This document shows, piece by piece, positions 22,439 to 32,367 of a DNA stretch of 64,000 nt. This DNA is from Synaphobranchus kaupii (taxonomy: Eukaryota; Chordata; Actinopteri; Anguilliformes; Synaphobranchidae): positions 80,806,541 through 80,870,540 of the forward strand of contig CM056376.1 in assembly GCA_029718625.1 (NCBI GenBank). The letters run 5' to 3'. How positions within the stretch are numbered: the first letter of the stretch is position 1; each line of letters opens with the position of its first letter. The notes below the pieces were generated by a model that worked only from the letters and a program-made list of their open reading frames with translations, was not told the DNA's origin and made no database searches. The translations under genes were made by a program, and so were the position numbers.

Positions 22439-23351
22439 TGTGGTGTGAGTGCGGAGGACAGGTGGTTTACATCTAGGACACGCGATTAAGGACGTACGCT
22501 GTCATTACGGACAATGAGCTACACCTGTGTCCGTGGTAATACGGACTCGAGAGAGACTTTAAAAAAGGCAGAGACTGGTGCGCCAAAAAAGAGAGAGGGG
22601 GGGCTCAGGTATTAAGGAATCATTGAATGTTATAATTATTGTTGATCCCGCTGGACGGAAGATTATATCCAGATACTGGTTGAGAGCCCTTGGTCGACTC
22701 TCCTGTTAAATTTACCGCGAGTGCGTTGTTGTAATAATTACGTTCCCTGCTTGTACCTGTTCCTGGGTTATCAACGGCTGGTATAAGTTAATCGGGCCAG
22801 TCTACAAGCTCAGACCCCACGGGGGGGTCTTGCCAACAGATTCGGGGAAGTACATTTTTAACTGAATAATTTGTATACGTGTGTGGTCGTCTGTGTCCGT
22901 CATAAACTATATGTTTTATTCCGAATACGAACATGGTAGATGGCAAATGAATTTAAGCGGGGAGTTAACCAGGTTGCCTTATTGGGGACGTAGTGTGTCA
23001 CGAGTAGCTATGTATGGGTTTTGACCCTATTTATTGTGTATAGTGCAGTGGGCTTGCGTATTGATCTTTGCTGTGTATTTGAGGTATTTAAAACAAATCA
23101 GTCACGTGTGTCGTGTTCATTCCGCTTTGGGCATATTTGGTGACATTCCAGTTTTATTCCTTGCCGTGTGCATGATGAATTGTGTATATAATAAAGTTGA
23201 TTATCTTTTTCTACCTGCCTGTGTGGGAGTGCTCTTAAAAATCTGACTTCGGACCTGACTGGTTTAAAGGTGGTGCAGTTTACATGCTACTCTAATCTAA
23301 TCCAGTATTTGCTCTCACCTCCCGGTGGATCAAAAGAGGAGGTTTATTACA
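22439..23351 (+). repeat. 3' LTR of the intact Ty3/gypsy element
   Basis: It has the same 913-bp length as the 5' LTR and no difference was noticed by eye. It ends TTTATTACA, followed by the ATAT target duplication. Confidence 0.95.
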
Positions 23352-24887
23352 ATATTTTAGAATCACATTCGAAAGAAAATCATGAACTAACAGGAATACT
23401 GCTGTGTTTCTGGTTATTATACAGCATTAATCACTGAGGAGCCATGTAAACCATTTGCAGCAACACCTCCTCTCAATGTCGGAACGATAATTTACCACTT
23501 TTATAGTCTATGAGTTATGATGAGTCGTCATAACACACGCACAGAGACACACACGCACAGACACACACGTCCTCCAGCGGGTGCTCTAGGGCTTAAGAGG
23601 TACAATAAAAACTAAAATTAAACTCTGAAAACTAACTGAAACTAAACTGAATTGAAAATTTCGTTTTATTTAATTTTAATAAAACGAAATCAAAGGAAAA
23701 AGTAATAAAAAGTAGGCTACACACTACATTAGACTACGTTACACACAGAGCTGCTTTGTGAACCTGCTCTAGTGATTTTTAACAGCCTTTACAAACAGAA
23801 AAAAACAAGGATTGTGTAGATTAAGTAACTGAAGCACTTACATTAGTCTTTTCTTTAATCTGGTCGCTCTCACCTCTGGTGTTAAGAGTTTGTAACGTAA
23901 CATGCGTCGCTGTCCTACACTTTGCTGCTGCACCTGTTCCTCCCGGTGTACTCCGGGCTCTTTAAGTCCTCTTCAGATAACAGTAACGTTAATCAGAGAC
24001 ACTGGATGCTGTTATCGGATCATCCATGAGTGGAAAACATCCCTCCTCACTTTTTCTTCACATCTCACGCCTTCATGATCACTCTTGCCGTCTGAAATCA
24101 GACCCGGAGGAGCTGCTGTCAGCCTCCGTCTTCACCTACCGGGCCAACGGCGCGTCTAATAATCCGAAACAACTTTGTCCAATTGTCGTTAGAGGTGGGA
24201 AATGAATTTAAAGTCTGAGCGATCTTTTCCTCACGTGAATTCATTTTATCTTGTTCTCTGTCAGTGTCTCCACTCAGCCTCAGCGCTGCTCCCTCCACAG
24301 CTGCTCCTCTTTGTCTAAACTTTATTCAACCGCGGGAAAACTGACGTGCTTCACAAATAAAATCAAAGTGATCTAACATTGCATCCAATCAAATTTGACT
24401 ATTTGATTGTATTATAATTTCTTTTGATGGGGGGTTACAGCAGGTTATGACAGGTGATGACAGATAAACATGATGAATAAATGACAGATGTTTGTTGACA
24501 AATGGACTAACAGGAGTGCAATTGTGCAGGATTAATGTTCAGTTATTCAAAGTTATGGAGTGTAAGTACATAGTCCAGAGGTGCGTTAATATAACGCATA
24601 TTGACAGACTTTAATGTAATGTGAAGTGTCTATAGGTGGAGGAGGTAGGAAACAGTGTCAGTGGGGGTCCCGGGCCTTGTTAATGAGGCCCACTGCAGAT
24701 GGGAAGAAACTGTTTTGTGGCGTGAGGTTTTGGTCCTGATGGACCGCAGCCTCCTCCCAGAGGGAAGTGACTCAAACATTATCATTATATCAGTGGCATA
24801 AAATGGTCTTAAAATTACAATAATATCGTTTATCGCAATTATTTCTGGGACAATATATCGTCCAACAAAAATAGTTATCGTGACAGG

Positions 24888-27262
24888 CCTGAGTTTGAGG
24901 ATGGAGCTTGAGGACTATTCTTATTAGTTTATTTTGGGCTGTTTGTAGCTTATTTGCGACACTGGTTGCTCTATGCAGCGTGGTAATCTCGCTTTCATGT
25001 CTTTAACTTGTGCAGAAACGACATTCCAAAACTTTGTATATTAATTACGGAGACCATCCATTCATGGTGAATGTATATTAGAAACAGACAACTCTGGAAT
25101 TATCTTCATTTTTGCTAGCTTGATTTACAGCTTCAAGCAAGGAGGAGAATTCTCAGTTGTCACATGTAATTATGTAATGGTGAATAGCCCATTAAAACAG
25201 CTTAACAAATAAAATAAAATAAAATTTTAAAGAAATTTCTAAAGAGAGTGAGTGTATTATTTATCTTTGCCTTTTCCCCCATCCATTGACCATCCTAAAC
25301 AAAAATGGAACAAAAGGGTTTTAAAATCTCTTCCTTTTATAGCCCACTGACCTGAAATGCCTGTCCGAGTGTAAGAGTTCATATTCCCCATGAAGGAAAT
25401 GAGTTGGGTCGAGTACAATGTTGTTTGTTAGACTGTGGATTCTTTTGCTTCAGGTGTTTAGGAAAGCCTCTTCCAGCGGCTGTCCCACCACCTTGGCACA
25501 GATGTTAAGTAGCTAGGTGAGTCTTGCTTTCAGCTGTGCAGCGAGCTGCTCCATGCTATACCCACAAACAACATGACTCTGAATGGTGGAGGAGAAGAAC
25601 AGGGTTATTGTGTATCATTGTGGTCATTCAAACTTTATTTGGTATGTGAAAGCGTCAAAAATGCCAATCATTTACGTATAGTGGAAATTTTCAAGTCAGC
25701 TATGTTACACTTTTTAAAATGACATTTTTTTTAAATGACTACAATATTTTACATGTTTGAACAATTGTCTGCATCCAGTGCTTTGGGTGTATTAAAACCA
25801 CATCATTAATTAATTGCCTCATTATTATTATTACTATTGACTTTTTTTTTCAGAAAATTGTGTTGGCAAATAAGATTTTTTATTCTTTTACATTTTTAAA
25901 TAAATTATACTATTTTACTTATTTGGATAAACTTTATCTGACCCACAAACATACAGTACATTAATGGGGCAAACATGGCTGGATAGGTTTGTAAGATTGA
26001 ATATTTATTTAGTAAGCCTAAATATTTGTAATTTTTATCTGTATTTATTTATCCATCCCCCACCCTTTCTCTGGTGTAAATGATTGTTTCTTGGTATAAA
26101 TGTCTGTTTGTAAATGTGAATATTATATGCTGTTTGTAATTGTGAATGTTTTCAATCTCACTCAAGCATAGAAAGCACTGTCTACAATAAAAGTATAATA
26201 AATCAAGGCCTGCCATTAAACAAATTGATATCAAAATGAGGCCAAGTTACAAATAATTGTATTAGCTATTTTATCTCACACAAATTAAACAAGCTCTTTG
26301 CCTTCAATTCTAGAATTTTCTAGATAACTCGTCAAACAGTGCCGCCAGCAAAGCAACCCCACACCATCACCCCCCCCCCCCCCCCCCCAAACATAAGCCT
26401 TTAGATCAAAATGACCCTAAGATAATGAGAAAGATACATTCAATCAACTGTGTCCAAACTTTTGACTGGTAATGTATATATGGCCAGACAGTGAAACATA
26501 TGCAATTCATCATAGAATCAATAAAATAATTTTGTTTACAACACACATAAATTCAAACAAGGCATAAATCAGACCTTATTGCAGCATTCATTCTTCTATG
26601 TCCTTCTGAAAGATACAAAATAATAAAATGCAGCATAACTTGTATGTGCATGACAACATTAATAATTAATGCTACCTGTATTGTATTCTCAATAAATAAA
26701 ACATTACAAACTGTGTGAATTTAAATTTCTTAGAAAATGTATGTGTACAGCGAACGAAAAACTACTGACCAAGAAAAGATCTAAAAAAAGAAACAGTGAA
26801 GGAACAATGAAGGTTGAACAGTGATCCGGTGAAATATCTAACTACCTAATTCTAACTATCCAGCTTCTAACTACCAATTTAAACTGCTTCTAGTACTGGT
26901 GATTAATACAATAATCCATCAATGTGTCCAGCTCAGCAATGAAAAAAATAAAAATGCTTAACTGCACTCAAAAATGTGCCCTTATTTTTGTTTGATTATG
27001 TTTCTTACTCAGAAACTTTCTCCAAACTCTCAGATTTTAGATGGACCCAACAAGTTAATATAGAGGGAGAGGTTTTTTCCAGTTTAATTATCATGGTAAA
27101 ATGTGTGACACTTCTGTTTAATGCTCACTTTTTGCATCATTGATAATACCGATAATTGATGTACTGTATACAGAGCTTGAAGATGCTTACTTGCTTATGC
27201 TACTTCTGTGTTCATATATTGTTTGGGTGACCAGTTAGTCCATAACTGAGTTTCCTTTTTCT
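24888..27262. other. Intergenic DNA with a LINE relic and simple repeats
   Basis: Apart from the LINE fragment listed separately, nothing gene-like is recognised. A run of about 20 C lies at 26370-26390, and 26220-26310 resembles 12960-13070. The sequence is AT-rich throughout. Confidence 0.4.
25300..25525 (-). pseudogene. LINE reverse-transcriptase C-terminal relic
   Basis: Read on the minus strand, one frame gives ICAKVVGQPLEEAFLNT, a stop, then SKRIHSLTNNIVLDPTHFLH and GEYELLHSDRHFR. The DPTHxLHGEYELLxSxRHFR pattern is typical of the end of fish non-LTR ORF2 proteins, for example the Rex1/CR1-like groups. The stop and lack of flanking RT blocks show that it is dead. Confidence 0.55.
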
Positions 27263-27380
27263 GGGGGGTATTCCGCAAAGCAGGATTACTCAGTTAGTTG
27301 GAGTAAAAAGAGCTGTTCTGGATTTTACTGAGTGCAGTTATCCAGCTAACCCAGTAATCCTACTTTGTGGAAAACCCCCC
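27263..27380. mobile_element. Short foldback MITE (about 118 bp)
   Basis: GGGGGGTATTCCGCAAAGCA at the left and its near-complement ending TTTGTGGAAAACCCCCC at the right make an almost complete hairpin, with GGATTACT(C/G)AGTTAG pairing internally. This is a common fish MITE type. Confidence 0.65.
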
Positions 27381-27618
27381 TGAAGCTCCACTGTATAATT
27401 AATTTGGTCTTATGCTGACATCTTGTGGTGTACTGACGTATTGGCCACATAGCAAATCCTTGGCATTCCACTTGTAGAGAGCTGTAACACTATTTTTGAC
27501 TACAGCTGACTGCATTGCTCCTTTGAAAGTTGGAAGATATCCCATAAGTAAGGCTTTGCATATTCTGATTAGTTTAATACAGATGGGTATATTTATCTGT
27601 TTTTATTTCATTCAATAG

Positions 27619-27733
27619 GAATGCAGCGAGACATTTCAAACTTTATTTTCAAAAATATTTGGGGTATGGTTTCCAGGGGACCTGCACACACCCAAACTTG
27701 CTCCATGAAGATTTAGCATTATTCCCACAGAAG
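27619..27733 (+). other. Candidate exon of an unrecognised gene
   Basis: A 115-nt stretch lies between a good acceptor (TTTCATTCAATAG) and a strong donor (AGAAG|GTGAGT). In the frame starting after one base it is open for all 38 codons, with KYLGYGFQGTCTHPNLL inside. No family is recognised and no partner exon was found nearby, so it may be chance. Confidence 0.2.
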
Positions 27734-28517
27734 GTGAGTTCTGTGAATGTTTCATTAATTGGAGATATTTCATAAAATGTAATTGACTTGAATTATCGAA
27801 TAGTTACAATAGTTCTTATCATTGTGTTTTGGAGAAACAATATGTAATTGTGTGAAAGGTCACATTGCTTTGTAATAGTGTTTCCATATAATGTACCCTA
27901 CTTCTTTTTGACGTACATTGGCGCTGTTTATACTGTCTGTTTTTGTTTGTAAAGATGTGGACTTTTTATATGTTCTAAAAAATGTTCGTGCAATTTTTCA
28001 CAGTAAATGCTGTCTTGTCACCACACATTACATGCATGAAAACATATCTGCTATTTATTATGCTTTTGCCCCCTTTCCTCCCCAATTTACAATTCCCAGT
28101 GATATATATAATTATTTGTTTACACATATCTGTATTTAGTGCTGCAACTTCTGTTATCGAATCAGAAGAGATGTCAGCCACCACTGTCAGCATTAATGTG
28201 TAACATTTAGTGAGCAATGAGTCTGTAATGAAGGTCCAGATTCAATACCCGACTAAAGGCCCGTTCACACCATAGACTGTATAATATGGACAAAGCCACT
28301 GTGACGTCACCCATTGCCTTTTCACGGCCTCGTAAAAACTGAATTGAGGCTCCGGATGTCTTTTTCGCCGCCCGTTTGTACAAACTGCGTCTGCTCCGTG
28401 GAGCTGAAGAGGACTCAACCTGTCCCTCTGATTGGTCCTGAACAAATGTTAATTGGCACAATTGCCGCTCCCAGCCCAACCAGGAAGTGAGCTTCAAAAC
28501 GAAAGCCCAGTCTTGGC
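27734..28517. other. Intergenic DNA, no gene seen
   Basis: The sequence is AT-rich up to about 28250. 28265-28510 (starting CATAGACTGTATAATATGG) is a GC-richer block that looks like a dispersed repeat. The open frames crossing both parts have no recognisable domain. Confidence 0.35.
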
Positions 28518-28850
28518 CCCTTGGTTCACACCAAGAACGGTAACTATAACAATAACTATAACGATAACGATGTGAGTATCCACACTGATGAACGATAACG
28601 TTCTGTAAACAGTAGCACCAAGCACGCGCTGCGCGCTCCAGTTGTGTCGACAGCTTGTAAATTCGGATGGATTTTGATTGGCTGTCAGTGTTTCTATCGT
28701 TTATCAAATCGCTCTGAAAGTGATCCCGACAATATCGTTCGTCACTATCGTTGTCGTTATGGTTGTGGCGTGGACTCCGCCATACCCTTCAGTTAGAACG
28801 ATTTCTAAAACTATATATTTATAGTTATCGTTCTTGGTGTGGACCATGGG
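28518..28850. mobile_element. TIR MITE (hAT-like)
   Basis: TTCACACCAAGAACGGTAAC at the left and GTTATCGTTCTTGGTGTGGA at the right are inverted copies. The interior is rich in AACGATAAC words in both orientations. No coding sequence is seen. Confidence 0.65.
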
Positions 28851-29248
28851 TTAGCAGCATCCGCATATACCCGCATACCAGCCCATCATTTTGGGCTGTT
28901 GTGTTTCCCTGCCTCCCTTGGCTGTGGCATGTTGTTACATCTCAAGTGGTACTCAAGCATTGTATGCTTTAAAAACAATTAAACACTTCTAAAACAATTG
29001 TAATAATTTGAATCCAATCAGGCATGCAAGATCAGGATTGACATGAGTTTACTTCTTCAATCATGCTAAATTATTTGCTGCTGGAATCTTAAAAAAGCTG
29101 CAGTCCATCAGTGCTTTGATTTGACACTTTGATCAACTCCCTGTGATGTGTAAAACCACCGCAGTAATGCTTTCAGTGTAGTGCTTTTGTTATCTGCAAG
29201 AGTGATATATTCACACACCTAACAATACTGGCATGCAAGCAGTGAACT
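28851..29248. other. Intergenic DNA, no gene seen
   Basis: No exon, repeat end or RNA gene is recognised. The last eight bases (AGTGAACT, 29241-29248) are the target duplication of the adjoining hAT element. Confidence 0.4.
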
Positions 29249-30420
29249 CAGGCCCGGTTCTAGACTGTTTTGATTGGGGGGGCATGAAGGGATGTTGGTG
29301 GGGCACAAAGGGGAACGAAGTAGCGGGGGGTCTGGGGGTCCTCCCCCATAAAATGTTGAGCCTTTTAAAACTTATTTCCTGCATTTCTACACAACCTCAC
29401 ACAGGGTATTTTCTAAAATAAAATGTTTAATCTATCGGAGACAATCGCTGCGCATATAGCGACCCTGGGCGAGTTGGAATCACGGTCGGGCTTGGAGGAG
29501 TCGCGCCCTGAATCAGGACGTGGTAACCTCCGTCTACTACTGGCTGACGGGGTTGTGCAGCGGTGATTCTCTAGCGGTTGCTACACGGGGGGAATTGAAT
29601 TCGAATACGGGTTCAATTGGGGGGAAAAAAATCTGAAACAAATTATATAAAAAAATTTCAAAAAAAAAAAAAAAAAAAACGTAGACTAGCCTACTTTAAT
29701 CCATATCAAGAGCCGATGTAATTGCCTTCTCATGAGCAAGAATAACCAGGTTTTGCTTTCGCCCATGCAACATGGTATGGCGGAAGGGGTTAAAGATGCA
29801 AGATAACTTGGAGAAATAACTTGTTGCAGATGAAACCGATAATATCCAACTTTCAAACGGTCACATGCACATTTTCTCCTCTCTCTGAGATTACTGATTT
29901 TGTACATGATCCCTGACAAAAATAAGCGCAATAAATAAAAACTTAACTAAAGTTAAACTAACATTTAGAACACTAATTTGCCTTGCCCTATGTGTGTGCA
30001 ATCTGAACCATCAAAGTTCCAAGTTGTCATGGCAACACCCCTTCCCCTCGGCAGTGGCGCCCCCAGCTGTACGCAGAGTACGCAGTCTGCGTACCTTAGC
30101 AACAACAGCAAAATTGACGTGAATTGTCAAAGTCTCTGCGTCTCTGTTTCTACGATGTTGAGGAATGATATTTGCTTATTGTCTTCGTTGTATTGCCTGG
30201 TTATTGTATTTTCCAAGTTTTGCATATTTCAAACATTTGAAAGTGATTGGAAGACACAGTTGAAAGTGATTGGAGGATCACCATCCCGCCGTTAACACCG
30301 TGAAAGATTGGAGGATCACCTTTTTCTTTAGACTGGGAAAAGTTTAGAGTTGCATTTTTCCTTGTCAGTCAAGATAACTAATTTGAACGAATACTTCATA
30401 CCATACTGAAAGTGCTTCTT

Positions 30421-30616
30421 ACGATGCCCGTGTCTATACTGCTTCGGTCGAGCGCTCATTCAGCTGTTTGAGACGTCTGAAAACCTACCTACGGAACAGC
30501 ATGACAGACGCGATTGGCGATTATGAACATTCACAACGACTTTGAAATCGACACAGAGCGGATGCTTAGGGAATTTGACGCAACCGGGACGCAAGGAGGG
30601 TCAATCTCACATTCCA
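30421..30616 (+). pseudogene. hAT transposase C-terminal relic
   Basis: Over several frames the translation shows a hAT dimerisation segment: a cluster resembling SVERSFS around 30440-30470, followed by RLKTYLRNSMTDA and IMNIHNDFEID. Frame changes break it up and the rest of the transposase is missing or replaced by the element starting at 30617. Confidence 0.55.
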
Positions 30617-31562
30617 AAGCCCTATTCGGATGGGATAAGTTTTCAGGACAATGTCTGTAAAGTAATTATTCTCTCAAATTATTATTACCACAGGACGTCT
30701 GTAATGTTAATGGCCAATTCGGACGGGATAAAGTATCTCCGTAGCCTAATCAGCGTCTAGAAATACAGAGATGGGAGTGTCTACCCTATGTTGTCGTCAC
30801 ACCGAAAATGTTCCCCACGAGTCATACAACGTTATAGGCTACATCCTATTTTCACTGCAAACTGAGGCGCCAAAAAAAAAAAAACTACGTGGAGACAATG
30901 TTGGCATGGCAAACATGTCCACAAAAAGCGTGAAGAATCCTGCATTACACGGTACACCTCTTTATTAACGTTAGCTTGAAAAGAAACAGTGTTAGGCCAT
31001 AACATGTATGTAAGGCTATAGCTAGGCTATAAAGCGTTGCCCCACTGTAGCCTACTTTTGAGCCTGTTTTTTTTCTTCTTTTTTTTCTCTCTGTCTTCTT
31101 ATTTAATGTAACATTCATTTAGAGGTCGGTCAATAGCTGGACCGAAGAGAGCACAACCAAAGGCGTCCTCGACTGCTTACTACGTGGAAAAACCAGTAGA
31201 AAAGACTGGGGGAAACTAATTTCTCACAGGAAATAACAGAATTTTACCGGACATGTCAATTCGCACGGGATTGCTTTAACCTGGGGTAATTTTTACAGGA
31301 CATTTAACAGTAGGCTAGGTAAAAGACTCCGGAATTTTTACTGGCGCGGGAGCGCGTAGTCCGTAAAAGTTACGGACATGGTAGATTCAGACGGGGCTAA
31401 AATTGGTGGTGGTAGAGGCGAGTTTCCCCCTCATCATTGTAAAGCGCTTTGAGTATCTAGAAAGGCGCTATATAAAATGCCATGCATTATTAAAATAGCG
31501 GAGCTCCTCCGCTACATTACCCCACCTCCCCCTGTAAAACTTATCCCGTCTGAATAGGGCTT
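30617..31562. mobile_element. TIR element nested in the second hAT
   Basis: GCCCTATTCGGATGGGATAA at the left and TTATCCCGTCTGAATAGGGC at the right are inverted repeats with two mismatches. It cuts off the hAT transposase relic. The interior includes a LINE-tail-like stretch (TTGTAAAGCGCTTTGAGT, about 31437). The class is not assigned. Confidence 0.65.
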
Positions 31563-32367
31563 AAGGGTAAGATGCTATTTATTTTTATGCAGTGATTGAG
31601 GCAAAATGTTATTTTATTTGCAGTGGCGTGTTCTCTCTCACACACACGCACGCAGTGAATACATTTTGTTGAGCATGTTCGATAGTTACATTGACTTGTC
31701 AGAAGTGTTTTCATTGTGTTAACATTAACTGTGCTGTAGCTAAGTCGCAACATTTCCATTCTATTATGAGGTCTCTCCGGTTTTCCTGATGAAAGATCAG
31801 GCTACTGTACGTAAGTCACGTAGCCTAACATCTTTTTGCGCGCAACATTTACATTCTATTATGAAGTAAGTCTCTCCGGTTTTGCTGATGAAAGATCAGA
31901 CTTTAACGTAGGCTAGGCCTGCTCCTACGTTAAAACTTCTTGTAATATGCGACCCTATGAGTGCAAAATATATCGGTAAATTACATTGTAACGTTAGTCC
32001 TAAATAGTGGCTTTGTTTTCATGTAGCCTATGGCTTGGCCTCCTCTGTTGCGTACCCCGGGAAGAAATCCTGCGGGCGCCCCTGCCCCTCGGCATGACAC
32101 TGAGGCTCCGAGAGACACTCTATGCAGCGGACGGGTCTGCTTCAGAGCTCTGTGTTTGTGCCTGAACTCGACGAGAAGAGGGGGTGAGCAGTGGGAGACT
32201 TTGGAGGCGGGCTGTAGGTTGCCCAACCAATCAGAAGTTAGAAACTGTACTGGTATTTCCTGTGCTATTTTTCCATTGGCTGAACAAAATGTATTTTTTT
32301 TCTTAACTTTTGATTGGGTGGGCTGAGCCCACCCCTGCCCATAGCTACCGCCGGCCTTGAGTGAACT

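Larger units (their letters stand above)
16092..23351 (+). mobile_element. Intact, recent Ty3/gypsy LTR retrotransposon
   Basis: Both LTRs are 913 bp and no difference was seen by eye. ATAT at 16088-16091 and 23352-23355 is the target duplication. Inside are a candidate primer-binding site, intact gag and pol separated by a -1 frameshift site, and a purine tract before the 3' LTR. The domain order protease-RT-RNase H-integrase marks Ty3/gypsy. There is no chromodomain and no env. Intact frames and matching LTRs mean a very recent insertion, possibly polymorphic in the species. Confidence 0.96.
15332..24887. mobile_element. hAT-like element split by a Ty3/gypsy insertion
   Basis: The left end CCTGTCACGATAATTA (15332) and right end TAGTTATCGTGACAGG (24872-24887) form terminal inverted repeats; both flanks also carry the ATATCG/TTATCG-rich subterminal sequence of such fish elements. 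The Ty3/gypsy element at 16092-23351 sits inside, so the original was about 2.3 kb. No transposase is recognised in either half. Target duplication is not clear, and the hAT assignment rests on the ends only. Confidence 0.55.
30052..32084. mobile_element. Second hAT element nested in the first
   Basis: The ends CAGTGGCGCCCCC and its inverted partner GGGCGCCCCTG are flanked by exact 8-bp duplications CCCCTCGG (30044-30051 and 32085-32092). The related copy at 36.2 kb has only a single CCGAGGGG at the same place and no insert. It holds a hAT transposase relic and a third element. Confidence 0.85.
29249..32359. mobile_element. Outer hAT element with an internal hAT insertion
   Basis: The ends CAGGCCCGG (29249) and CCGGCCTTG (to 32359) are imperfect inverted repeats. 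Exact 8-bp duplications AGTGAACT flank them (29241-29248 and 32360-32367), as expected for hAT. Sequence 29690-30051 plus 32085-32350 reappears in inverted order at 35890-36545. Near the left end is an A-tail at about 29662-29679 that may mark a small retroposed insert. Confidence 0.8.

Noticed and set aside
28207..28707. 166-codon minus-strand ORF
   Set aside because: It spans a repeat block and half of a MITE, and the sequence has no domain.
32030..32326. ORFs in both directions at 31981-32457, also at 35880-36199
   Set aside because: They are the same hAT end sequence in two orientations and no protein family is visible.
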